Shown one piece after another: positions 53,034 through 61,482 of a stretch of DNA of 64,000 nucleotides. The notes under the pieces were generated by a model. It worked only from the letters and a program-made list of their open reading frames with translations. It searched no databases and was not told the DNA's origin. Where the stretch lies: the NCBI RefSeq assembly GCF_003171675.1, contig NZ_QFZQ01000002.1, positions 186,001-250,000 on the forward strand, given 5' to 3'. The translations under genes were made by a program, and so were the position numbers. Position 1 is the stretch's first letter. Every line of letters starts with the position of its first letter. Origin of the DNA: Reichenbachiella versicolor. GTDB taxonomy: Bacteria > Bacteroidota > Bacteroidia > Cytophagales > Cyclobacteriaceae.

Positions 53034-54437
53034 CTAGCTCTTCTTTCTTTCTTTAAGTCTAATTTGATCATTGATAAACCCTTCTAGTTGATCCACATCG
53101 ATCTTCTTAGCTATTATCTTTTTATCTTTATCTAATACATACATCACAGGCGTACTCCTGACGTTGTATTGTACTCTAAAATTACTTCTTAAATGAGGAT
53201 CACCATAATTTAACCAGTTCAAATCTAGATCCTTAATAAACTCTTTCCACTTCGGAATGTCAGTATCTGTACAAACAGCTACGACCTCCACTCCTTTAGA
53301 CTTGATACGATCATATACTTCTTTCAAAACTGGAGTTTTCTTCTTACAATGACCACAAGTTGGACTATAAAAATATAAAACCGTATACTCGGACTGAACG
53401 TGATACAACCTCACTGGCTTGTCCAAAGTATCTACTAAAGCTATATACGGTGCTTGCATGCCCATTTGATTTTCACGATGAAACTTCATTTCACCTTTCA
53501 ACTCTGCTATCATAGCACTATCCGCCCAAGAAGCTTTACCTTTCAAATAATATTCGTCGCTTAAGTGAACAAATACTTTATCCATACCCATGATCTTGGG
53601 ATTTTGATACTTTTGAAACATTACGACCATGATGTACCTATACATTTCTTCATTTCCTTGAGACCTAAGCAGTAGTTCATCCACAGCAGATATGATAGAA
53701 TCTGGATTTTGAACCACTACCCTATCCACATACTCCAACAGTTTTTTATGAAATAGTGGAGTTCTTAAGGTCCCTTGAGATTGAAAATCAACATCATCAA
53801 AATACTCTTTTCTGAAAATATTGTACTCTTCTCTCCTCTCCTCAGCTGAAAGAGATTCACTGCTAAATTTCATTCCCGGAGACATATCCATCATGGTCAA
53901 TATTTGACCTACGAGATTATCTTTATTTACTTGCTTAAGCCTTTCCCGTTCTTCACTGTTAGCTGTATTTAATTCTTTTACTTGATCATAGACCAACGTA
54001 GAATCGGACTTAGTCGAAGAACTATCAAGACCTGCAGTCAATTCATTAACTTTCTTTTGATGTGAAATCATGAAAAGTTGAAAACTCTTGAAAGCTTCAT
54101 TACTCTGAGAACCAGTAACTGTCATACTACCATACATATCCTGTTTCTTAGTATCTAGAGAAAAATCCTTCTCATCGACCAAAAACTCCATGTATAGATT
54201 TTTACTGTACAGGAAATAAACACCTGATGGGATTTCCTTTTGTCCATCGAATCGCACCTTCCCACCGGTATTCACCATTGAAGTATCTAGTAAATACTTC
54301 TTCTCTCCAAAATGATAACCTAGATAAGCTACTGAATCCTCTAAGCCTTCTACAGTTATCTTGATATCATATTGTTCAGGCTCTGCTAAAAGTTTGGCAG
54401 ACACAAACATTAGCATAATTATAATTATTCTTTTCAT
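53034..54437 (-). CDS. Periplasmic thioredoxin-fold protein with DUF4369/DUF5106
   Basis: A 467-residue protein with a signal peptide (to KLLAEPEQ). Residues 25-125 look like DUF4369 (ITVEGLEDSVAYLGYHFGEKKY), then a helical DUF5106-type middle (EYFDDVDFQSQGTLRTPLF), and a TlpA-type thioredoxin domain with C361-GH-C364 in SPTCGHCKKKTP and cis-Pro in RSTPVMYVL. This layout is common in Bacteroidota; such proteins act in periplasmic disulfide handling or cytochrome maturation. No partner is adjacent. Confidence 0.9.
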   Translation of the reverse strand: MKRIIIIMLMFVSAKLLAEPEQYDIKITVEGLEDSVAYLGYHFGEKKYLLDTSMVNTGGKVRFDGQKEIPSGVYFLYSKNLYMEFLVDEKDFSLDTKKQDMYGSMTVTGSQSNEAFKSFQLFMISHQKKVNELTAGLDSSSTKSDSTLVYDQVKELNTANSEERERLKQVNKDNLVGQILTMMDMSPGMKFSSESLSAEERREEYNIFRKEYFDDVDFQSQGTLRTPLFHKKLLEYVDRVVVQNPDSIISAVDELLLRSQGNEEMYRYIMVVMFQKYQNPKIMGMDKVFVHLSDEYYLKGKASWADSAMIAELKGEMKFHRENQMGMQAPYIALVDTLDKPVRLYHVQSEYTVLYFYSPTCGHCKKKTPVLKEVYDRIKSKGVEVVAVCTDTDIPKWKEFIKDLDLNWLNYGDPHLRSNFRVQYNVRSTPVMYVLDKDKKIIAKKIDVDQLEGFINDQIRLKERKKS

Positions 54438-54584
54438 ATTTCTTTATTTAAAGAAGAATGCAAGTTTAAGAATAATCCTACTGATTTAAATGAGAAAAGT
54501 TTCCTACAATTTTTAACACAAAACTGTATTTTGATCACTTATGCATTAATTTCGAGTATTGAGAAAAATAAATACAAATTAATT

Positions 54585-54698
54585 ATGAAACATTTTAACG
54601 CAGCTATTGAAAAGAATAAAGGAAAAGCAAATCCAAAGCCAAAAACAAGAGGAGAAGAGCAGGAATGTGATTCTGAAGAGAACAGCTCTAAAGGCTAA
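54585..54698 (+). CDS. Small 37-residue ORF, hydrophilic
   Basis: ATG at 54585, stop TAA at 54696-54698. The peptide is lysine-rich in the middle (AIEKNKGKANPKPKTRGEE) and acidic with one Cys at the end (QECDSEENSSKG). It starts MKHFNAA, has no membrane segment, and ends 51 bp before the TTG start of the hybrid kinase gene on the same strand. Coding status is not certain: a short ORF in AT-rich spacer can arise by chance, but this composition, with polar and ordered codons, is unlike its surroundings. Confidence 0.4.
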   Translation: MKHFNAAIEKNKGKANPKPKTRGEEQECDSEENSSKG

Positions 54699-54749
54699 AG
54701 CAGTAATGACCTAACCTATATCTATTTAAAATAATTACCCTTCAAGATT

Positions 54750-57611
54750 TTGAAATTCATATCATCCGTTTTTCTTGCATTTTTATTAGCAGTCTTTAAT
54801 TCCACCGCCCAATCGACTTTAAAAATAGATACCTTCAATAACCTTTTCCTAGACTCTCTCCAAAACAGTCTATCTTGTAACGAAATAAGTAATATTATCT
54901 ACCAAATTGAGTCTAATCCTAGCTTAGACAAAAAAAGCAAGAACTTCGTAAAATTTCTTCATCTCACGACTGAACACTTTTATAACTGTAGCAATTTTCA
55001 GGAAGCAATTCATAGATATCTTGCTTTACTCAGGCATGCTGAAGGTCCAAAGTTAAATTCATTAGATAGAGCAGAGATATATGGAAGACTTGGAAACTGT
55101 TATTTTGAATTTAAAGAATTTGGCATTTCTCTAGATTACTATCTTGAGCAACGAGAAATTTTAAGTAATAAAAAAGAGAGTAGGTTGCACAGAGTTAATG
55201 AATCCAATATTGCTATGGTATATTATGCCATTGATGATTTAGATAACGCTATTCATTCTTATCAAAAAGTAATAAAAAAAGGGACTGACTCTGATGTAAA
55301 CCTTGCTCATGAATATGTTACATTAGCGATGATATATCGTGAAAAAAACGAACTCGAATTAACCAAAAAACATCTTAACAAAGCACTTGAATATGCCCTA
55401 ACTTATAAGAATTATGGGGATCTTGCTTATGTATATAGATTTTTTGCATTATACTACGTAGATAAAGGGTTATTCGAAAATGCCGTAGAGAATTTCAAAT
55501 TAAGTTTGAAATTCAACGAAAAAATAGAGGACGTTGATGAGACTCTAGAGGCATCCTTCTTATTTGCCGAATCATATTATGAAAGATCTCTCTTTGAAGA
55601 GGCTATTAAAATAGGACATCAATACTTAAATCTAGCAATTGAGAATAGCAATTATGAAAAGATAGATCGCCTCACAAGAGTCATTCGTGATTCTTACATA
55701 GGCCTAAAAGAATATAAAAGTGCAATTGAGATCATGGATAAGTATTCCTATGCTAAAGACTCTATAGAAGCACAAAGAATCAAGAATATTGCACTAATGA
55801 CTGAAGTAAGAGCTAATACTCAAAACAAAGTATTGGTTCTACAGCAACAAGATGAAATCAACACACAAACTATTCGTGCTCAAAACATATTGCTCTATTC
55901 CTCTATTGCAGGTATTGTTCTTTTAATTATAATAGCAATAATTATTTACAGAGCTTTAGTAATCAATAAGAGACTATCAAAAATAAATGCTGAACAAGCA
56001 GAAAAACTAAGGCAACTAGACGAAGCCAAATCGAGATTCTTCTCTAATATATCTCATGATCTGCGTACCCCTACTTCATTAATCATTGGAAGCATCGAAC
56101 AAGTTCTTAAAAATGAAGATATATTTCTCAATTCAAAGACAGAGCGACAACTTAAGACCGGTCTTCAAAACGGAAATCGAATCATTCACCTAACCAATGA
56201 AATTAATGAACTTATCAAACTTGAAGACGGTCGTCTAAAAATCAACAAAGAATATATCAACTTAGACGATTTATTGCACCTATTCACACTCATGTTCAGC
56301 TCAATGGCTGAAGTTAAAGGAATTAAACTCAACTATTCTAAAACAAATTTTGAAGAAGCGCCTGTTTCTTCAATAGATGTAAAGCATTTTGAAAAAGTAC
56401 TTTTCAACTTACTAACTAATGCGATAAAACATTGCAAAAAGGACGACTCGATTACTATTTCTCTTGACAAAGAGGGTAGTGAACTGATATTATCCATTGC
56501 AGATTCAGGAGCAGGTATTCCAGAAGAAAATCTTCCATATATCTTTGAAAGGTACTATCAAGCACCTAACTCCAATTTTAAAATAAAGGAAGGTTTTGGT
56601 ATTGGGTTAGCATTAGTCAAAGAAATAATAGATCAACATGGAGCCAAAATTTCTGTAAAAAGTAAGATCAACGAGGGGACCCAATTTGAGATAAGATTGA
56701 CTTTGGAACATGTTGATAACACACAATTATCTAATGAACATAATTTAGAATTCAGTCAAAATGCTCAAGATTTATTCAAGGATATTGAATTTGTAGAAAC
56801 AGAAGATAGACCTATCGTCAAATATGAAACTAAAAACGAGAAAGGTAAAATCAATGAAAAGACCGTCTTAATCGTTGAAGACCATCCTGAAGTACGACAA
56901 TATATAATTGATATTATCGAGCCATATTACAGTATTATAATGGCTGGCAATGGCAAAGACGCGTTAAAAGCTCTAGAAACAAAGCATGTAGATATTATAA
57001 TTACAGACTTAATGATGCCATGGTTTGACGGGTTTGAATTACTTGAAAAACTAAAAGAAAATAGCAATTACAGCAAGATACCAGTCTTGGTTATATCGGC
57101 TCGAACGTCTGAAGAAGATAAGCTAAGAGTCATAGCACAAGGCGTACACGACTTTCTACACAAACCATTTAGTTCTGAAGAGCTCATTGCCAGACTGAAA
57201 AATTTAGAAAAGCGTATTGGTCAATGGAACAATAAAGACACTGACGCATTAATTATTAATGATAAAAGCACCTTAAATGGAATCGAAAAATCTCTTGTAG
57301 ATCAAGTAGAAAAAATGATTATAGATAGAATTGATGACCCTACACTTACAGTAACTTTCCTCGCCAATAATCTATCTATCAGCGAAAGGAAATTCTATAG
57401 AATGATCAAGAATCTTACAGATTTCACTCCTTTCGAATACATCAAAGAAGTTAAATTTCAATTCGCTCATAGAGCAATTGTGGAAGGTAAAGTAGAATCA
57501 CCATCTGAAGCAGCTCAGTTAGTTGGGTTAACAAATGTCAGTCACTTTAGTACTCAATTCAAAAAGAGATTTGGCAAAAAACTAACAGACTTATTTGAAG
57601 CTCAAGCCTAA
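54750..57611 (+). CDS. Hybrid two-component sensor/regulator: TPR - TM - HisKA/HATPase - REC - AraC
   Basis: A 953-residue one-chain two-component system. A TTG start gives a signal peptide (SSVFLAFLLAVFNSTAQ), then TPR repeats in the periplasm (about 65-335), a transmembrane helix (LLYSSIAGIVLLIIIAIII, about 378-398), the kinase core with H436 in SNISHDLRTPTS, an ATPase domain (FNLLTNAIKHC, SGAGIPEENL), a receiver with D753 in IITDLMMPWFDG, and an AraC-type helix-turn-helix (LANNLSISERKFYRMIKNLT, VGLTNVSHFSTQFKKRFGK). Bacteroidota hybrid regulators of this kind usually have Reg_prop sensors; here TPRs replace them. A small ORF precedes it. The target genes are not evident. Confidence 0.93.
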   Translation: MKFISSVFLAFLLAVFNSTAQSTLKIDTFNNLFLDSLQNSLSCNEISNIIYQIESNPSLDKKSKNFVKFLHLTTEHFYNCSNFQEAIHRYLALLRHAEGPKLNSLDRAEIYGRLGNCYFEFKEFGISLDYYLEQREILSNKKESRLHRVNESNIAMVYYAIDDLDNAIHSYQKVIKKGTDSDVNLAHEYVTLAMIYREKNELELTKKHLNKALEYALTYKNYGDLAYVYRFFALYYVDKGLFENAVENFKLSLKFNEKIEDVDETLEASFLFAESYYERSLFEEAIKIGHQYLNLAIENSNYEKIDRLTRVIRDSYIGLKEYKSAIEIMDKYSYAKDSIEAQRIKNIALMTEVRANTQNKVLVLQQQDEINTQTIRAQNILLYSSIAGIVLLIIIAIIIYRALVINKRLSKINAEQAEKLRQLDEAKSRFFSNISHDLRTPTSLIIGSIEQVLKNEDIFLNSKTERQLKTGLQNGNRIIHLTNEINELIKLEDGRLKINKEYINLDDLLHLFTLMFSSMAEVKGIKLNYSKTNFEEAPVSSIDVKHFEKVLFNLLTNAIKHCKKDDSITISLDKEGSELILSIADSGAGIPEENLPYIFERYYQAPNSNFKIKEGFGIGLALVKEIIDQHGAKISVKSKINEGTQFEIRLTLEHVDNTQLSNEHNLEFSQNAQDLFKDIEFVETEDRPIVKYETKNEKGKINEKTVLIVEDHPEVRQYIIDIIEPYYSIIMAGNGKDALKALETKHVDIIITDLMMPWFDGFELLEKLKENSNYSKIPVLVISARTSEEDKLRVIAQGVHDFLHKPFSSEELIARLKNLEKRIGQWNNKDTDALIINDKSTLNGIEKSLVDQVEKMIIDRIDDPTLTVTFLANNLSISERKFYRMIKNLTDFTPFEYIKEVKFQFAHRAIVEGKVESPSEAAQLVGLTNVSHFSTQFKKRFGKKLTDLFEAQA

Positions 57612-57686
57612 AAACAAGATCAATTGTTCTCTTAATTGCGTTTTTTGGATATATTGAGTCAATTTTTCAATCCCAACACCTAGAAA

Positions 57687-58775
57687 TTGAGCACTTCCGA
57701 AAAGCAGAAGATATATCGGTTTATAGTCGGCTTCATTATAGTTTTAGCCATCTATTTTATTCTGATTACTTTACTGGTTCATTTCGAACGAGACAGTGAT
57801 CAATCGGCCATCATTAGTTATACAAATGCCATTTGGTACACAATAGTCACATTGACTACCGTAGGATATGGTGACGTCTATCCTGTCACCATCTATGGAA
57901 GAATAATTAGTTACGTTTTTGTTATATTAAGTATGGGTGTGTACGGTTTCATGATTGGTCAATTTGCTAGTATTATCACTACTTTTAAACAAAATAAAAT
58001 GCTTGGATACAATGGAACTTTATTCGAAAACCATGTCGTTATTATAGGGTGGAATGATTTCGGACACTTGGTCACCGAACAACTCATAGGGGCAAGTAAA
58101 CAAGTAGCCATAGTTACTAATAATAAAGACGATATTAGTATAATCCATGAGCGTTACAGTAAAAAACAAGTCTATACCTTATTCTCCGACTTTGAAAATA
58201 CTGAAATGTTGAGAAAAGCTAACATTGAAAAATGTTCGGTAGTATTTGTAAACTTAAAAGACGATACTGAAAAACTCGTTTTTGTTTTAAATATGAAGAA
58301 GATTTTCAATAATCTAGACTTCGTAGTTACTCTAGAAAATTCAAACCTAAAGAATACCTTTATTAATGCCGGAGTAACAAACGCCATATCTCCACACGAA
58401 ATCTCTTCGAAAATACTGGCAAGCTACATGTTTGAACCAGATGTGGCATCATACACTGAAGATATAATGTCTTTTGCGCACACTCCTAGTGACTATGACA
58501 TCAAACAGTTCTTAGTAACCTATGACAACCCTTATCTTAATAAAAATTATCAAGAGGCTTTTCTAGATATCAAAGAAAAGTACAATGGAATTTTGATAGG
58601 AATGGTCAAAAAAGACGAAAATGGTGATAGAAAAATTATTAAAAACCCAATTAAGGATTTTGAAATCGAATTAAGCGACTACCTAATTATAATTGTCAAT
58701 GGCAACTCATTCGAGTTGATACAGAAAGCATTCAATATTGAAGAAGGATATTTCAAAGAAAGACACCAATCATGA
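57687..58775 (+). CDS. Potassium channel with RCK (TrkA) domains
   Basis: A 362-residue channel: two transmembrane helices around a selectivity filter (TVGYGD, residues 58-63, in TIVTLTTVGYGDVYPVT), then a TrkA-N/RCK domain (HVVIIGWNDFGHLVTEQLIG near 110) and a C-terminal RCK-C part (SDYLIIIVNGNSFELI). A TTG at 57687 is the best start, since the next Met lies inside helix 2. Such channels resemble MthK and are gated by ligands or nucleotides. The stop overlaps the next lipoprotein gene by 4 bp. Confidence 0.92.
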   Translation: MSTSEKQKIYRFIVGFIIVLAIYFILITLLVHFERDSDQSAIISYTNAIWYTIVTLTTVGYGDVYPVTIYGRIISYVFVILSMGVYGFMIGQFASIITTFKQNKMLGYNGTLFENHVVIIGWNDFGHLVTEQLIGASKQVAIVTNNKDDISIIHERYSKKQVYTLFSDFENTEMLRKANIEKCSVVFVNLKDDTEKLVFVLNMKKIFNNLDFVVTLENSNLKNTFINAGVTNAISPHEISSKILASYMFEPDVASYTEDIMSFAHTPSDYDIKQFLVTYDNPYLNKNYQEAFLDIKEKYNGILIGMVKKDENGDRKIIKNPIKDFEIELSDYLIIIVNGNSFELIQKAFNIEEGYFKERHQS

Positions 58776-59185
58776 TGATCAGGTTGACCTTAGCAGTTTT
58801 TTCAAGTTTGTATTTTTTACTTACAGGGTGTGTCGAAAATAAAGATGTGAATTCATCTTATGGACCAAACTTCCGTGAAATACATGAAGACATTCATTTT
58901 CACTTTGATGAAGTAGTAGTGGATGGAAATAAGTACTTGATTTTAGAAAGAGATAGAAATAACCCTCACGAAGGGTTTGGATTCATGGCTTTAAAAGGAA
59001 ACGATATGAAGTCCAATCAAGACTCTATCAAAGCTTACCTTAAAACTATTCTTGAACTTCAAAAAAAAATACTTTCTAATCAAGGTTTAAAAGAAGTGGA
59101 ATCTTTGACTGAATCTTTATTGGAGAATAATATGATAAAATCTAAAAGTATGCGCTACACAAACAAAAATGCCGAAGAAGAATAA
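58772..59185 (+). CDS. Small lipoprotein coupled to the K+ channel gene
   Basis: A 137-residue lipoprotein with signal TLAVFSSLYFLLTGC (Cys near 20). The mature part is a hydrophilic mixed region (DIHFHFDEVVVDGNKYLILERDRNNP). No family recognised. Its ATG overlaps the channel stop (ATGA), and both may be translated as a pair; a periplasmic partner of the channel is possible but unproven. Confidence 0.75.
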   Translation: MMIRLTLAVFSSLYFLLTGCVENKDVNSSYGPNFREIHEDIHFHFDEVVVDGNKYLILERDRNNPHEGFGFMALKGNDMKSNQDSIKAYLKTILELQKKILSNQGLKEVESLTESLLENNMIKSKSMRYTNKNAEEE

Positions 59186-59203
59186 CTTCATCGGCATCTT
59201 TAT
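59170..59203 (+). terminator. Terminator after the lipoprotein gene
   Basis: GCCGAAGAAG (59170-59179) pairs with CTTCATCGGC (59185-59194), one mismatch, overlapping the stop codon, followed by ATCTTTATTT. Convergent with the GOLPH3-like gene. Confidence 0.6.
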
Positions 59204-59223
59204 TTCTTAATAACAGGTCTCTC

Positions 59224-59862
59224 TTAACCAAGAGTCGCAAAATGGTTTTTTAAATCTTCAAGTACAACTTGAGTATCAGCATCAACCGCAGGTGATTTGA
59301 TCAAATCCTTAGCCATTTTACCAGCATCTATAAGTTGATCACTATCTCTAAAAACCTCGTTCAATATTTTGCAATTATCTATCGAAGAAAGAAGCACAAC
59401 AATAGCAAGAGATGCTTTCTGACCTTTAGTCACTACATTAATTAAAGTATCTCTAATTTCTTGCTCAAATGCATAATTTGCATTATCCATTCTTTCAGAT
59501 ACTGGAATCCATAGAAGCTTGGTAGATTCAACTTTTAAAATACCCCTCTGTACTAGCAATTCGATAACGTCATCTTGAATTTTATCAAATTGTGGAGCAA
59601 TTTTCTTTATGGTACTTACAACAGAGTCTCCCCCTCCTCCAATTGCATTTAATACTCCATCTAATACTTTATTTCCAGTACCTGTAGAATCTTTAACTAC
59701 GATTTTCCCGCCAGAAAACCCTAGTCTTTTGATTAAGGCCAATTCTAAGACAGAAATAGCTAAAATACCATGATCAATAGTGTGCTCAGCTGCTGACAAG
59801 AGTCTTCCCTCTTCATCATCAAGAGCTATCAACATTAATCCTTCTGCTAAACTAAGTTTCAT
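59224..59862 (-). CDS. GOLPH3/GPP34-family protein
   Basis: A 212-residue protein with the bacterial GPP34 pattern: MKLSLAEGLMLIALDDEEGRLLSA, then a helical ISVLELALIKRLGF, the insert with a Gly/Asp-rich hairpin (VVKDSTGTGNKVLDGVLNAIGGGGD) and a helix IQDDVIELLVQRGILKVE, and VVVLLSSIDNCKIL at the end. In eukaryotes GOLPH3 binds phosphatidylinositol-4-phosphate and sorts Golgi enzymes; bacterial members are uncharacterised. It follows the antiporter gene by 32 bp, so they may be cotranscribed. Confidence 0.85.
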   Translation of the reverse strand: MKLSLAEGLMLIALDDEEGRLLSAAEHTIDHGILAISVLELALIKRLGFSGGKIVVKDSTGTGNKVLDGVLNAIGGGGDSVVSTIKKIAPQFDKIQDDVIELLVQRGILKVESTKLLWIPVSERMDNANYAFEQEIRDTLINVVTKGQKASLAIVVLLSSIDNCKILNEVFRDSDQLIDAGKMAKDLIKSPAVDADTQVVLEDLKNHFATLG

Positions 59863-59894
59863 CTAAAAGTCAGTTATGTCTTTATTAGTTATAA

Positions 59895-61172
59895 TTAATT
59901 CTTTATTAGTCTTTCAATCGTCAATCCTTGAATCAAAATAGAGAACACAACCACTGCATAAGTAGCTGCTACAATTATCTCTTTCGCAGGAATACTATCA
60001 GACAATGAAAGCGCCAAAGCTACGGAAATTCCACCTCTTAAACCGCCCCACGTCAATATTATAATACTTTTCTCTTCAAATTTTTTCCCCGTAATCTTCT
60101 CTATAGCAGTCACAGGAATGGCCACTCCTAAGAAACGAGCAAACAATACAATGCTTATAGCAATAGGTGCTACTATTAAAAATTCCATCTGAAAATCCTG
60201 TGCAATAACAATAACTTCAAGTCCAATAAGAATGAATAGAATTGCATTCAAAGCTTCATCAAGAAGGTGCCAAAATTTATACACATATTCGCCAGTTGCA
60301 TTTGCTAGTTTTTCACTTCGTCCTTCGTTTCCTATGAATAATCCCATCACAACCATGCCTAAAGGTCCTGAGACATGAGACAATTCTGCTAACCTTCCTC
60401 CTAGCATAACTAAACTTAGCGTAACTAACACTTCCAACTCAACATGGTCGTTATCAATATAATCCAAAAGCTTAAAACCAAGATACCCCAGACCTACTCC
60501 TAATGCTACACCTCCAAAGACCTCCTGACCAAATAACTTAGCTATTCCAAAAATTGAAGTATCAACATGATGCGCGGCATGCTCTCCACCTCCTCCCATC
60601 ATAGACTCAGCTATGGCAGATATAGTTAAAAAAATCACAACACCTACACCGTCATTAAACAATGATTCTCCTGCAATTTTTATTTCAAGATTCTTAGAAA
60701 CTCCGAATTTTTTAACCAATGCTAGAACGGCAATAGGATCAGTTGGTGAAATGAGTGCTCCAAATAACAAGCAGTAGATTAATTCTACTTCAACACCAAT
60801 CATCGGAAAAGCATAGTACATTAAATAGCCCACTATGAAGGTCGACATCAATGTACCTAAGGTAGCCAAAACTAATACAGGCACCCTTTCTTCTAGAAGT
60901 TTGCTAAGATCCACCGATAATGCTCCGGCAAACAGTAAGAAGTTTAGCATAACATTTAAAAGCACTTCTTTGAAATCAAACTCCTCTACAATATGGCTTG
61001 CTCCGTTAAGAATTGAAGGAAAAACCATACCTAATAGTACAATTACCACTGATGACAATAGTGCTATAGCCATCAACCCTATCGTTGAAGGAAGTTTCAG
61101 AAGAGTAATATTGAGCAGCGTAAAAACTGCTGCAAGAAAAATGAGTAGAGTTATTAAATCTAGAATACCCAT
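59895..61172 (-). CDS. Sodium/proton antiporter (CPA1/NhaP type)
   Basis: A 425-residue membrane protein with about twelve transmembrane segments. The family's ion-site motifs are visible: [40 protein letters not shown] and [18 protein letters not shown] (Asp/Glu), [22 protein letters not shown]. Such proteins exchange Na+ or K+ for H+ and keep internal pH. It is the first gene of a probable two-gene operon with the GOLPH3-like protein. Confidence 0.94.
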   Translation of the reverse strand: MGILDLITLLIFLAAVFTLLNITLLKLPSTIGLMAIALLSSVVIVLLGMVFPSILNGASHIVEEFDFKEVLLNVMLNFLLFAGALSVDLSKLLEERVPVLVLATLGTLMSTFIVGYLMYYAFPMIGVEVELIYCLLFGALISPTDPIAVLALVKKFGVSKNLEIKIAGESLFNDGVGVVIFLTISAIAESMMGGGGEHAAHHVDTSIFGIAKLFGQEVFGGVALGVGLGYLGFKLLDYIDNDHVELEVLVTLSLVMLGGRLAELSHVSGPLGMVVMGLFIGNEGRSEKLANATGEYVYKFWHLLDEALNAILFILIGLEVIVIAQDFQMEFLIVAPIAISIVLFARFLGVAIPVTAIEKITGKKFEEKSIIILTWGGLRGGISVALALSLSDSIPAKEIIVAATYAVVVFSILIQGLTIERLIKN

Positions 61173-61482
61173 GTTTAGTCAGTTTATGGAATTGTTTTGA
61201 GCGATTAATATCGTTCGAAAGGCTAAATTAACCTCTATCCATTTAATTCAAACTAATATACGATAATTGACGCTTCTTTAAAGAGGAACCTTTGGCATTA
61301 AGCCAATTTTCTGTCTGGCTAAACATAGCTTATCTCGGCACTTATTCAATTTTCTTATATCTACCTCAGAAAACTTATAATAAAGAGGGTTTATTGGTAC
61401 AATAAAAATATTTTTGCGTTCCAAAATTAAGCACCCATAATGTACACGTTTTGAGTGCTCTTAATTATTCGATAAACTACGA
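61173..61482. promoter_or_regulatory. Divergent intergenic region with serine-gene promoter
   Basis: 310 bp between the antiporter (minus) and the fused serine gene (plus). TATTTTTG (61409-61416) is a perfect -7 box for the serine gene, but no -33 element fits. TTGGC-ATTAA-GCCAA (61292-61306) followed by TTTT forms a small terminator-like hairpin on the plus strand. Nothing else stands out; no gene is seen. Confidence 0.45.
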
